This document shows, one piece after another, positions 29,183-38,059 of a DNA stretch of 64,000 bases (the stretch's first letter is position 1; each line of letters opens with the position of its first letter). The stretch lies in contig NZ_JABEQD010000010.1 of the NCBI RefSeq assembly GCF_014174395.1, positions 1 through 64,000 of the forward strand. The letters run 5' to 3'. Both the position numbers and the translations under genes were made by a program. Source of the stretch: Gluconacetobacter aggeris. GTDB taxonomy: Bacteria; Pseudomonadota; Alphaproteobacteria; Acetobacterales; Acetobacteraceae. The notes beneath the pieces are model-generated. The model was given only the letters and a program-made list of their open reading frames with translations. It did not search any database and had not been told where the DNA came from.

Positions 29183-31075
29183 TCACCCTGACAGCAGCGC
29201 CGGTTCCACGGTGGTTTTCCTTACCGCGACAGCCGGTCCGGGACCGCGCGCCTCCGGCAGACGGAATGTTTCAACCAGACCGTCGAGCCGCCGCCCCTCA
29301 GCGGCCAGCCGCCGGGATGTTTCGCTGAATCTCTCGGCAACATTCGTGTTCTGCTGCGTCGTCTGATCCAGCGAACCCACGGCGGCATTGATCTCCGACA
29401 GGCTGGACGATTGCTCCTTCGCCGCCACGGCGATGGCATCCAGATGCCCCCCCATCTCGCCGATAAAATCGGAAATCGTGCGCAGCGCCCCGCTGCAATC
29501 CCTGACCCGGCTCGAGCCATCCTTCACGTCGGCGGTAGTCGCGCGGATCACGCTCCGCACATCCCGGGCGGCATCGGCGCATTTCTGCGCGAGCAGGCGC
29601 ACTTCGCTGGCCACCACGGTGAAGCCCCTGCCCGCCTCCCCGGCCCGAGCAGCCTCGACACTGGCATTCAGCGCCAGGATATTGGTCTGGAAGGCAACAT
29701 TGTCGATCATGTCCACGATCGCGGCGATCCTCTCCGATCCCCGTTCGATCCGGCTCATCGCCTCTTCCGTCTCCAGCGTGACGGTGCGCGAGGTCGCCGC
29801 CGCCTCGCGCGCCCGCACGCCGATCCGGTGGGCATTTTCCGACCGCTCCGCCGTATCCGCCACGCTCCGGACGATCCCCGACACCGCCGCGTTCGTCTGC
29901 TCCAGCGCCGCGGCCTGACGTTCGGTCCGGCGCGCCAGATTCTCCGCCCCGGCCGCCAGTTCATGAGTCCCGTCGCGGATCACGCGGACGGCGCCCGACA
30001 TCTGGCCGAAGGCCGCGCCAAGCTGGGCCAGGGACTGGTTGAAATCACCGCGCAGGGATTCGAATTCCGCCGAGAACGGGGTCGTGATCTGGAAGGAGAG
30101 ATCGCCGCCCGCCATCCGCCTCAGCCCGTCCGCCAGCGCGCTGGTGGCCCGCAGCAGCCATTCCCGCGCCTCCGCCTCGGCCTGCTCCTGAATGGCGGCA
30201 CGCTCGGCCTCCGCGCGCCGGCGCTGGCCCTCGGCATCCCGCTCCAGTTCCTGCTTCGCAATCGCGGCGACACGAAAGACCTCAAGCGAACGGGAAATCG
30301 CACCGATCTCGTCCGTCCTGTCCATCGGAAAGACCAGGTCCGTCTCGCCGCCCGCCAGCCTGGTGATGGACGTATTGATCCACTGCAGCGGCCGCAGAAT
30401 CTTGTACAGAACCACAAGAACCGCCACCAGCATCACGACGAACAGCACGGAATAAGCCGCATAGACCCGTCGGATCGTCGTCCTGTAGACAGCCTCCGAC
30501 TGAACACCATACGAGGCCGCATCCTTGATGCTGCCATCGAGGAACGAAGTCAGGGTCTCCGAAACCGTTTCCTCCGCATCGACCAGATCCTGGCCGGCCG
30601 TAGCAATGGCGTGGGCATGGTCCCGGGCAACCGACCAGGCCTTGAACGTCTCGTCGTGCAGGTCCTTGTACTGGTACCATTGCTCCTGAATGTTATGGAA
30701 CAGCGCCTGCTCGCGATCCGTCGTGATGAACGGAACATACTGGTCGATGGCATGGGCGATCTTGTCCGAGGCCACGTCGCTCTCGCCCGAGAGCTTCGTG
30801 AAATCATCCTGCGACGACGCGGTAAGCTGCGTGATTTCGATGCCCCGGAAATTCTGGATCTCGGTGCGCAGGGTCGAAAGTGCCTTGATGCTCGCAAGCG
30901 ACTTGTTGGTAATCGCCTCGACCCGGCCATTCACATAGGTCAGGCCCCCTATCGAAAACAACCCGGAGAACACACAGGAAAGGGCGATAAAAAACAGAAC
31001 GATACTCAACGACCCTTTGATGCCAAGCGATCGCACAGGCCACCCTTTCGCTCTATCTGGCGCCCGTTTCCCCAC
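29183..31075 (-). CDS. Methyl-accepting chemotaxis protein
   Basis: At 630 residues this is an inner-membrane chemoreceptor. TM1 (about 19-41), a helical ligand-binding domain with a TarH/4-helix-bundle look (about 45-205), TM2 (about 209-228), HAMP (about 229-281), a second HAMP-like helical segment (about 315-365), and the signalling hairpin with FQTNILALNASVEAARAGE near 510-530. The tip is slightly unusual (NASVEAARAGEAGRGFTVVASEVR). No che or flagellar genes are nearby, so its pathway is elsewhere. GTG start. The AT-rich 200 bp upstream probably hold the promoter. Confidence 0.92.
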   Translation of the reverse strand: MGKRAPDRAKGWPVRSLGIKGSLSIVLFFIALSCVFSGLFSIGGLTYVNGRVEAITNKSLASIKALSTLRTEIQNFRGIEITQLTASSQDDFTKLSGESDVASDKIAHAIDQYVPFITTDREQALFHNIQEQWYQYKDLHDETFKAWSVARDHAHAIATAGQDLVDAEETVSETLTSFLDGSIKDAASYGVQSEAVYRTTIRRVYAAYSVLFVVMLVAVLVVLYKILRPLQWINTSITRLAGGETDLVFPMDRTDEIGAISRSLEVFRVAAIAKQELERDAEGQRRRAEAERAAIQEQAEAEAREWLLRATSALADGLRRMAGGDLSFQITTPFSAEFESLRGDFNQSLAQLGAAFGQMSGAVRVIRDGTHELAAGAENLARRTERQAAALEQTNAAVSGIVRSVADTAERSENAHRIGVRAREAAATSRTVTLETEEAMSRIERGSERIAAIVDMIDNVAFQTNILALNASVEAARAGEAGRGFTVVASEVRLLAQKCADAARDVRSVIRATTADVKDGSSRVRDCSGALRTISDFIGEMGGHLDAIAVAAKEQSSSLSEINAAVGSLDQTTQQNTNVAERFSETSRRLAAEGRRLDGLVETFRLPEARGPGPAVAVRKTTVEPALLSG

Positions 31076-31288
31076 ATGATGGACGCACGCCGCCGCCCAC
31101 GGCCGGAATGGCGGGGATACGCGCGCGACCCTACAGTCAATCCGCCGAGCGAATTATGAAGATTATATTTACTTTGCCGATCGACCGTCGGTGGAGCGGC
31201 ACGCCGGCACCATCCTTGACCCAGATCATGGAATCCGGGCGGGCGCTCTCATCATACTGCACCCCCTTTCTGATCATGGAGCGCCGTC

Positions 31289-32056
31289 ATGGCACGTGTT
31301 TCCGGCAAAGTCGCGATCGTCACCGGCGCATCCCTCGGCATCGGCAAGGCCGCCGCCCTGATGCTGGCCCGCGAGGGCGCCAAGGTCGCCGTCGCCGACC
31401 TGAAGGAAGATGAAGGCCACGCCGTCGTGGCCGAAATCGAGGCGGCCGGGGGCGAGGCCCTGTTCGTCCCGCTGGATGTCAGCCGCGAAGATGAGTGGAC
31501 GCTGGCCATCGCCGCTGTCCTGGCGCGCTTCGGGCGGCTGGATATCCTGGTCAACAATGCCGGCATCGCCTATTCCGGCACGGTGGAAAGCACCAGCCTG
31601 AACGACTGGCGCCGCGTGCAGTCGATCAATCTCGACGGCGTCTTCCTGGGCACGAAGGCCGCCGTCGCCGCGATGAAGGACCATGGCGGGTCGATCATCA
31701 ACCTGTCCTCGATCGAGGGGCTGATCGGCGATCCGACCCTGGCCGCCTACAATGCCAGCAAGGGCGGCGTGCGCCTGTTCACCAAATCGGCGGCCCTGCA
31801 TTGCGCCCGCTCCGGCTACCGGGTCCGCGTCAACTCGGTCCATCCCGGCTATATCTGGACCCCGATGGTCCAGGGCCTGACCGGCGAAACCGCCGACCAG
31901 CTCGCCGCCCGCAAACGGCTGGAGGCGCTGCATCCCGTGGGGCATCTGGGCGAGGCCGACGACATCGCCTACGGCATCCTCTACCTCGCATCCGACGAAT
32001 CGAAATTCATGACCGGCAGCGAACTGGTCATCGATGGCGGCTATACCGCCCAGTAA
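31289..32056 (+). CDS. Short-chain dehydrogenase/reductase (alcohol dehydrogenase-like)
   Basis: A 255-residue classical SDR with TGASLGIG (12-19), NNAG (89-92), catalytic Ser141 and YNASK (Tyr154, Lys158). D37 in VAVADLKED favours NAD(H). The overall pattern, especially HPGYIWTPMVQ and GSELVIDGGYTAQ, resembles the secondary-alcohol dehydrogenases (R-specific ADH and cyclohexanol dehydrogenase types). Preceded by GGAGC seven bases before ATG. It stands alone between a chemoreceptor and the HU gene. Substrate not determined. Confidence 0.85.
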   Translation: MARVSGKVAIVTGASLGIGKAAALMLAREGAKVAVADLKEDEGHAVVAEIEAAGGEALFVPLDVSREDEWTLAIAAVLARFGRLDILVNNAGIAYSGTVESTSLNDWRRVQSINLDGVFLGTKAAVAAMKDHGGSIINLSSIEGLIGDPTLAAYNASKGGVRLFTKSAALHCARSGYRVRVNSVHPGYIWTPMVQGLTGETADQLAARKRLEALHPVGHLGEADDIAYGILYLASDESKFMTGSELVIDGGYTAQ

Positions 32057-32217
32057 GCACCGGTTTTACGGGGCGAAGAGCCGCCGCAAGCAGCTTTTCG
32101 TCCACATACGCTTCAAAAGGCGATGTTCCAGGCACATTTCGTTACGATGGGATTAGACATTTTTCCGGTCCCGCTGCTACCGTCCCGACATCTTTAACCA
32201 TTGGGACACGCTCCTCC

Positions 32218-32487
32218 ATGAGCAAGGCTTTCATCGCCGCCGTTCTTCAGGATTCTCTTAACTGCACGGGCGTTGCCGCCGGCAAGGCCGCCAACGACCT
32301 GATCGATGCGATCGTGGCCACGTTGCACGAGGAAGGCGGGTTCACGCTCCCCTCCTTCGGCACGTTCACCGTGCACAAGACGAAGGCCCGCAAGGCACTC
32401 AATCCCCGCACCGGCGAGTCGGTGAAGGTCAAGGCCGGCAAGACCGTCCGCTTCAAGGCCAGCCCGAACCTCAAGAAGGCGGTCTGA
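32218..32487 (+). CDS. HU-family DNA-binding protein
   Basis: This 89-residue histone-like protein bends DNA and compacts the nucleoid. It has the family motif LPSFGTFTVHKTKARKALNPRTGESVKV (positions 44-71), with the DNA-minor-groove arm including NPRTG. Length is right. It has its own upstream region of 160 bp. Compared with the canonical HU, the N-terminus (SKAFIAAVLQDSLNC) is unusual, so it may be a secondary HU paralogue. Confidence 0.9.
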   Translation: MSKAFIAAVLQDSLNCTGVAAGKAANDLIDAIVATLHEEGGFTLPSFGTFTVHKTKARKALNPRTGESVKVKAGKTVRFKASPNLKKAV

Positions 32488-32614
32488 CCCCCCCAACCGG
32501 CATCGGAGGGGCGGCCGGTCCGCCCCCATGCATCCTTTGCGGGACCGGCCGCGTTCCCATCCGGGACCGGCCGGGCGGAATGGCTCCGCCCATCGCCTTG
32601 GGAAAGCCCCCGCC

Positions 32615-32899
32615 ATGCCCACCCAGCACCCGCGCCTGACGATCCGCTACTGCACCCGCTGCAACTGGCTGCTGCGCGCGGCCTGGATGGCGCAGGAACT
32701 CCTCTCGACCTTCGGCGCCGCGCTGGGCGAGGTCGCACTGATCCCCGACGACAGCGGCGGCCGCTTCGAGATCATGCTGGATGACAGCCTGCTGTGGGAA
32801 CGCACGCGCGACGGCGGCTTCCCCGGCCCGAAAGAACTGAAGCAGCGCGTGCGGGACATTGTAGATCCGCAACGGTCCCTAGGCCACACCGACCGCTAG
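32615..32899 (+). CDS. Rdx/SelT-SelW-SelH family selenoprotein-like redox protein (Cys form)
   Basis: A 94-residue thioredoxin-like protein with the CTRC motif (Cys13, Cys16) right after the first strand (LTIRYCTRCNWL), followed by GGRFEIMLDDSLLWERTRDGGFPGPKELKQ, the typical Rdx family C-terminal half. In animals the second Cys is selenocysteine; here it is Cys. Redox role is inferred. The stop overlaps the left arm of a perfect 22-base inverted repeat. Confidence 0.88.
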   Translation: MPTQHPRLTIRYCTRCNWLLRAAWMAQELLSTFGAALGEVALIPDDSGGRFEIMLDDSLLWERTRDGGFPGPKELKQRVRDIVDPQRSLGHTDR

Positions 32900-32971
32900 G
32901 AGGCGGCTGCAAAAGCCCCGCTGGCGCCAGCCACGCTTCCACTCACCATCGGGGCTTTTGCAGCCGCCTCC
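32899..32971 (+). repeat. Inverted-repeat element, copy F (perfect 22-base arms)
   Basis: Arms 32899-32920 and 32950-32971 are perfectly complementary over 22 bases (start GGAGGCGGCTGC). The left arm begins on the last base of the Rdx gene stop codon. The loop starts CTGGCGCCAGC, itself palindromic and loosely like the core of the other copies. A run of four A/T pairs inside the stem would give a plausible transcription stop. Confidence 0.7.
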
Positions 32972-33071
32972 ACCCTCCACGAACCCTGCGCGCTCCGGGC
33001 ATCGTTTCTACCCCCACATTCCACTTCATCGCGCTTCGCAGTAAGAGGGGCTGACGTTCGACGACCGGAGC

Positions 33072-33554
33072 ATGTCCATGACCCACCAGCCTGCCGATCA
33101 ACGCGTCACCCCCGACGACCTGCTCGGCGCTGTCGAGGCGATCCTGGCCGGAGAGCCCGATCTCATCGCCAATGCGGCGAATGTCGCCGCCCTGCTGTTC
33201 GAGGCGCTGCCCCGCATCAACTGGGCCGGCTTCTATTTCCTGCGTGACGACCAGTTGGTCCTGGGGCCGTTCCAGGGCCGGGTCGCCTGCACCCGCATCC
33301 CGCTGGACAAGGGCGTCTGCGGCGCCGCGGCCAGCCGGCGCGAGACCATCGTGGTGGCGGATGTCCACGCCTTTCCCGGCCACATCGCCTGCGATGCGGC
33401 CTCGGCCTCGGAAATCGTGGTTCCGCTCATCGCCGGCGACCGGCTGATCGGGGTGCTGGATATCGACAGCCCGATCCGCGACCGCTTCACGCCGCAGGAC
33501 CGGAAACGTGTGGAAGAGGTGGCCGCACTGCTCGTCCGCGCTCTTCCGGCATGA
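33072..33554 (+). CDS. msrC: Free methionine-(R)-sulfoxide reductase (GAF domain)
   Basis: A 160-residue single GAF-domain enzyme that reduces free methionine-R-sulfoxide. The three redox cysteines of the family are Cys73 (VACTRI), Cys83 (KGVCGAA) and Cys107 (GHIACDAAS), and the active-site acidic pair sits in SEIVVPL and LDIDSP. Its 3' end overlaps that of the convergent diguanylate cyclase gene by 68 bp, an unusually long tail-to-tail overlap. Confidence 0.93.
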   Translation: MSMTHQPADQRVTPDDLLGAVEAILAGEPDLIANAANVAALLFEALPRINWAGFYFLRDDQLVLGPFQGRVACTRIPLDKGVCGAAASRRETIVVADVHAFPGHIACDAASASEIVVPLIAGDRLIGVLDIDSPIRDRFTPQDRKRVEEVAALLVRALPA

Positions 33555-35124
33555 CGCCCCGCTCCAAGGTCACCACGGCGGTGCCATCGCGGGGCAGGTC
33601 GGCATGGAAGGCCACCGTATTCCGGCCCGCAGCCTTGGCGTGATACATCGCATGGTCCGCGCACGATAACAGATACGCCGGTGTATCGGCATCGTCCGGC
33701 ACCGCCGCCACCCCGATGCTGGCCGTCACGGGATAGGTGACGGCATCGACGCGGAAGCCGCCGCGAAACTTCAGCAGAAACGCATCGATCAGCCTCCTGA
33801 CCACGTCCCCACGCGGATCGGCCAGCATCAGTGCGGTGAACTCGTCGCCCGACAGCCGCGCCACGACTCCCATCGCCCCGACACCGTCCTCGGTCGCATC
33901 GCGCACCGTGGCGGCCAAGGCATTCGCCACCGCGCCCAGCAGCGCATCTCCGGTCCGGTGACCATGCACGTCATTGACCTGCTTGAAATTGTCCAGGTCG
34001 ATGAACAGCATCGTCAGCGGACGGCCGGTCGTGGCGCTGATGTGAAAGAACTGGTCCAGCTTGTCGTTGAAATAGATCCGGTTGCCGATCCCGGTCACCG
34101 AATCCGTCTCGTACAATTGTCGGATCTGGCGCAGCGATCGCGTCAACTGGCCATGCAGCATCCGCACATTCGCCGCCAGCCGGCCGACTTCCCCCATGTC
34201 GGGCACGTCGATATCGTTCCGGCGATTTTCCATGATCGCCGTCACCTGGCGGTCCAGTTCCTCGACCGGTGCGATGACATAGCGGCGCACCAGCATCATC
34301 AGCACCCACACCGACACCAGGCTGAGGCCGATGACGAACAGGCCGGTCACGGCGGCAAAGCGCGTCAGCGGGCCGCGCAGATAGGCGACGGAGGGGGTTT
34401 CATGCGCATAGAGGCCCGGAGCCAGCGCGATACCGGCGGATAATTCCCGATACGATATCTGCGGCGTGCCGCCCAGTTCGACCGGCGCACCATATTCATG
34501 GGCCATGGTGCGCCGGATCATCTCGAAACGGCGGGGCCGCACCGCAACCTGCATAACGAGCGACTGATCCGGCTGCGGCCCCACAAGCCCCACGCCACCG
34601 GTACGCGCCTGCACTTTCCCCGCCATCACCAGATAGGTCGTGCCGTCTCCTTCGGTCACCAGCCCCGAACGCGAGGCCACCTCGTCGTTCAGCACCGCAT
34701 GCGCGAATGCCGACTGGCCCGTCCCCAGCGTCTGGAACGGGTCGGACCCGTTGTCGAAATAGAAGATCTGCCTGCCGTCCGACTGAAAGATGCTGCACGA
34801 CACGCTCGTCCCGTCATTGGGAACCAGCGATTGCAGACTGTCCTGGACACCGATCGCCAGAACCCTCGTCCGGTATTCGGCGTCGCTTTCATCGATAAAG
34901 GTCAGGAAGGCGGAGCTGTTGCGCACGACATACAGCAATTGCGAATCCAGCGCCGCATATTCGGCATAGGCGCTCTGGAGCTGTGACAGATTCTGCTGAA
35001 GCCTGGCCATGTTCTGCGTGATCAGGGCATGGCGATAGCCCAGATACGCCGCCCCGCCCGCCAGGATATGACCCAGCAGGACGATGGGGAACAGGACCGC
35101 GAACGCGCGTCTATTGAGTGTCAT
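33487..35124 (-). CDS. Membrane diguanylate cyclase with periplasmic sensor domain
   Basis: The 545-residue protein reads: TM1 (9-29), large periplasmic domain (about 30-255), TM2 (256-279), HAMP (280-333) and GGDEF domain (about 338-505). The active-site motif is SGDEF (425-429), accepted in many active cyclases. The segment DLDNFKQVNDVHGHRTGD (376-393) is intact. The product-inhibition RxxD site normally five residues upstream is absent (GAMGVVA). There is no EAL domain. Its ATG overlaps the end of a PotD-like binding protein gene by 14 bases, so it is translationally coupled to it and may read that protein's ligand state, like MbaA reads NspS in Vibrio cholerae. Confidence 0.9.
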   Translation of the reverse strand: MTLNRRAFAVLFPIVLLGHILAGGAAYLGYRHALITQNMARLQQNLSQLQSAYAEYAALDSQLLYVVRNSSAFLTFIDESDAEYRTRVLAIGVQDSLQSLVPNDGTSVSCSIFQSDGRQIFYFDNGSDPFQTLGTGQSAFAHAVLNDEVASRSGLVTEGDGTTYLVMAGKVQARTGGVGLVGPQPDQSLVMQVAVRPRRFEMIRRTMAHEYGAPVELGGTPQISYRELSAGIALAPGLYAHETPSVAYLRGPLTRFAAVTGLFVIGLSLVSVWVLMMLVRRYVIAPVEELDRQVTAIMENRRNDIDVPDMGEVGRLAANVRMLHGQLTRSLRQIRQLYETDSVTGIGNRIYFNDKLDQFFHISATTGRPLTMLFIDLDNFKQVNDVHGHRTGDALLGAVANALAATVRDATEDGVGAMGVVARLSGDEFTALMLADPRGDVVRRLIDAFLLKFRGGFRVDAVTYPVTASIGVAAVPDDADTPAYLLSCADHAMYHAKAAGRNTVAFHADLPRDGTAVVTLERGVMPEERGRAVRPPLPHVSGPAA

Positions 35125-36232
35125 GGATCGCCAGCAGGGCACTGAGGATACGGCGCCGCAACGGCAGGCTGTCGGTCGGAAAGGGCCCGCGATAGATGAT
35201 GGGATAGCCCGGCGGCGGATAGATCTGCGGGTCGTCGCGCATCGTATCCGGCAGCAATGCGGCCGCATGCGGGTTGGTCGGCGGCTGGCGCAGGAAGATC
35301 GCATTCGCCGCCCCATTGTCCGGCTGCGCCAGAAACGCGACGAACCGTTCCGCCAGGCCCGGATTATGCGCACGCTTCAGCACGACCAGGCAGTCGGTCC
35401 ACACCATCGCCCCCTCGCGCGGCGTCACGAAACGCCAGACCTCCTTTCCCCCGCCGGCCATGTTCAATGTCTTCTGGTCTCCCGTTCCGCCCAGGCCGAT
35501 AAAGATCTGGCCCCTTACATCCCGACGCTGCTGCGCGGTCGATGGCAGCCCGTAGGTCAGCACGGCGGGCGCCTGCGCGCGCAGCAGTTCGAAGGCCCGC
35601 CGCAGGTCTCCCGGATCGCCGCTGTTCATCGGGCGTCCCATGAAATTCAGGGCGGCGGCCAGCAATTCCTCCTGGTCGTCGGTCATGGCGATATGCCCCA
35701 CCAGGGCGGGCCCCGGCTTCAGCAGGTCCGCCCAGGATTGCGGGGCCTCCTTCAGACGATCGGCGCGATAGACAATTCCGGTATTCCCCCAGCTATAAGG
35801 CACGCCGTAACGCCCGCACATGCCGCGCCACCGGTCCTCGCTCCGCGCCGTCTCGGGCAGCGACAGGCCGGACTGGTCCAGCAGCAGCCCCCGCGCGCCA
35901 AATGCCTGAACATGCGCACTGTCGATCACGGCCAGATCGACCGGCGCATTGACATTCGCGATCAACAGGTCCCGCCGGTCTCCATTATCAAAGACGATCT
36001 GGTTGATCTCGACGCCGGTCATGGCTGTCCATGCCCGCACCAATTCGGGACTGATTCCCCATTTCCAGACAAGCAGGTTCAAGGCATTGGCATGCGCCTC
36101 GAAAGGCCGCAGGACCGACAGGACCAGCATGAAAACGCCTGTCCCCAGCAGGACAGGCCAACGGGAAGACCGGCCCGCCGATGCCCCGACGCGACCAGCC
36201 GCCCACGCCGCACTCAGCCCCCGGCGGCACAC
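35111..36232 (-). CDS. PotD-like periplasmic solute-binding protein
   Basis: A secreted binding protein of the spermidine/putrescine (PotD/PotF) class: ALNLLVWKWGISPELVRAWTAMTGVEIN is the mature start, DLAVIDSAHVQAFGARGLL and PYSWGNTGIVYRADRL are class hallmarks, and WTDCLVVLKRAHNPGLAERF closes the second lobe. The signal peptide core is WPVLLGTGVFMLVLSVLRP with cleavage after AHANA. The true start is unclear: a GTG at 36232, an ATG at 36130 (short signal) and a TTG at 36298 are possible. The first codons lie in a half copy of an inverted-repeat element (36224-36262). No ABC transporter subunits accompany it, only the diguanylate cyclase. Confidence 0.75.
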   Translation of the reverse strand: MCRRGLSAAWAAGRVGASAGRSSRWPVLLGTGVFMLVLSVLRPFEAHANALNLLVWKWGISPELVRAWTAMTGVEINQIVFDNGDRRDLLIANVNAPVDLAVIDSAHVQAFGARGLLLDQSGLSLPETARSEDRWRGMCGRYGVPYSWGNTGIVYRADRLKEAPQSWADLLKPGPALVGHIAMTDDQEELLAAALNFMGRPMNSGDPGDLRRAFELLRAQAPAVLTYGLPSTAQQRRDVRGQIFIGLGGTGDQKTLNMAGGGKEVWRFVTPREGAMVWTDCLVVLKRAHNPGLAERFVAFLAQPDNGAANAIFLRQPPTNPHAAALLPDTMRDDPQIYPPPGYPIIYRGPFPTDSLPLRRRILSALLAIHDTQ

Positions 36233-36262
36233 CCGCCCGGCAGATCGCCCTTTCAAACAGCC
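36224..36262 (-). repeat. Half copy of the inverted-repeat family at the binding-protein gene start
   Basis: 32 of 39 bases match the right half of copy D (11226-11264), including GGCAG and TTTCAAACAGCC. I could not find its partner arm nearby. On the minus strand it supplies one possible GTG start of the solute-binding protein gene. Confidence 0.55.
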
Positions 36263-36298
36263 TTCCCGACAGGCGCGCACGCTATACCAATCCGTCAA

Positions 36299-36682
36299 AA
36301 AATCGCCTCGTCCGGCAGTGTTGTGTCCGCATGCCCATATCGGTCGTCACAACGAAGAAAGACGAGCAATCTCAACCGAGCCGCCGCCAAGTATCGCCGA
36401 CGTGCTATTACGCATTTCGCTCTCGCAATCAACTCTCCGGAAGAGGCGGCGCACGCGGCAGGCTGGAATTGCCGAACGCCTTATAATCCCTACCACAATC
36501 GCGCACACACGACAGAAGTTTATTTCGATCTTGAATCAATGATTATAATTGACGGCAATATTGATAACAATGATGCGCCCCTGGATCGCGGAGAGCGATC
36601 GCACCCCTCCCGCGCACCGTCCATGCTTTCCCGCCCCCACCGGTTTGGATAGTCTGGCCGCCCGTCCAGCGAAGGTTCGCGC
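36299..36682. other. Intergenic region between divergent binding-protein and P450 genes
   Basis: The region is moderately AT-rich near 36480-36570 and should hold divergent promoters. TTGACG (36293-36298, minus strand) could be a -35 box for the binding-protein operon. One short reading frame contains a peptide resembling an HD/PDEase motif (NPYHNRAH) but no full domain. No confident gene seen. Confidence 0.5.
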
Positions 36683-38032
36683 GTGCTCGACTCCTCCCCC
36701 CTCGTTCCACCGATGCCGCCTCTCCTGTCGGAAGGCGCCGGGGGCCTCCGCGTGCTGGCGGCGCTGCGCCGCAACGGCTATTCGGCCTTTCCGCCCCGTT
36801 GCCTGACGGAACCGGTCGTCAGCCTGCGCGCGCTCGGCCGTCCGCTGGTGCTGGCCGCCGGGCCCGACTCCATGCAGACCATCCTGACATCGGATGCCGG
36901 GCATTATCGCCGCATGCGCGTCGGCCAGCGCGTTCTCAGCCCCATCGTCGGGCGCGGCCTGCTGGTCAGCGAGGGCGATACGTGGCGGCGGCAGCGCCGC
37001 GCCATGGCCCCGGCCTTCACCCCGCGCACGGTGCCGGTGCTGGCCGGGCATATCGCCGCCTGCGCCGAACGGGGTTGCCGCGATCTGGACACCGACCGGC
37101 CGGTCGATCTGTTTTCCGCCATGCGCCGCCTGGCGCTGGATGTCGCTGCGGTGTCCATGTTCTCGCTGGATATCGGAGCGTTCGACCAGCCCCTGCGCGA
37201 TTCCGTCACCCGCTTCATGACCGGCATCGGCACCCCGCGCCCGTCCGACTTCCTGCTCCCGCCCGGCACGCCCACACTGCTGGGCTGGCGGCGCGCGCGT
37301 TTCCGCCGCCAATGGGTGGCGCTGGTCGGCCAAATCATCGCCGCCCGCCGCACGCCGGGTCAGGCAGAGGCCCCACGCGACCTGTTCGACCTGCTGCAGG
37401 CGGCATTCGGCGACCAGGACGGCGGCACCACCTCCGAACTGATCGACGAAGTCGCCACCATGATCGTCGCCGGGCACGAAACGACGGCGTCGGTCCTGTT
37501 CTGGGCCTGCCTGCTGCTGGCCCAATCCCCCCGCTGGCAGGACGAAGTGGCGCGGGAAGCGCGCGACAAGGACCTGACACCCGATGGCGCCGCCACCTCC
37601 CTGCCCGCCCTGCACGCCACCACCGCCGTGGTGCGCGAAACGCTGCGCCTCTATCCACCCGCCTTCATGAGCGGCCGGGAAACGGTGGGCGAGACCGAAC
37701 TCTGCGGCCACGCTCTGCCCGGCAACGCGATGGTGCTGCTGCCGTTCTGGATGCTGCACCGCAATCCCGCCTTGTGGCACGCCCCCGCGCAATTCGATCC
37801 CCAGCGCTTCCTGGACCGCCCCGATCCGCCGCGTTTCACCTTCCTGCCGTTCGGCGCCGGTCCGCATGTCTGTATCGGCGCGCAACTGGCCATGACCGAG
37901 GCCGTGCTGGTGCTGGCACGGCTGCTCCAGGATTTCGCCCTCACCCTCGCCGACCATCGGCCGGTGCTGCCGGTGGGGGTGCTGTCGACGCGGCCCGACC
38001 ACGCCCCGGCCTTCCGGCTGCGCCGCCGCTGA
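36683..38032 (+). CDS. Cytochrome P450
   Basis: This 449-residue heme monooxygenase has every class motif: I-helix oxygen-activation AGHETTAS (about 263-270), K-helix ExxR in RETLRLYP, the PERF-like FDPQRFLDRP, and heme loop FLPFGAGPHVCIGAQLA (Cys near 398). No membrane anchor. The sequence is of the bacterial class that resembles CYP102-like/CYP4-like fatty acid or terpenoid hydroxylases, substrate unknown. GTG start; a later ATG at 36713 is an alternative. No ferredoxin or reductase gene is adjacent, so it borrows a redox partner. Confidence 0.92.
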   Translation: MLDSSPLVPPMPPLLSEGAGGLRVLAALRRNGYSAFPPRCLTEPVVSLRALGRPLVLAAGPDSMQTILTSDAGHYRRMRVGQRVLSPIVGRGLLVSEGDTWRRQRRAMAPAFTPRTVPVLAGHIAACAERGCRDLDTDRPVDLFSAMRRLALDVAAVSMFSLDIGAFDQPLRDSVTRFMTGIGTPRPSDFLLPPGTPTLLGWRRARFRRQWVALVGQIIAARRTPGQAEAPRDLFDLLQAAFGDQDGGTTSELIDEVATMIVAGHETTASVLFWACLLLAQSPRWQDEVAREARDKDLTPDGAATSLPALHATTAVVRETLRLYPPAFMSGRETVGETELCGHALPGNAMVLLPFWMLHRNPALWHAPAQFDPQRFLDRPDPPRFTFLPFGAGPHVCIGAQLAMTEAVLVLARLLQDFALTLADHRPVLPVGVLSTRPDHAPAFRLRRR

Positions 38033-38059
38033 CAGCACGCCCCTCCGCGCGACTGGCGG

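Noticed and set aside
36410-36560. Possible HD/PDEase-like fragment (NPYHNRAHTTEV) in the intergenic region
   Set aside because: Only one short motif in one frame, no start, no metal-binding remainder; could be chance.
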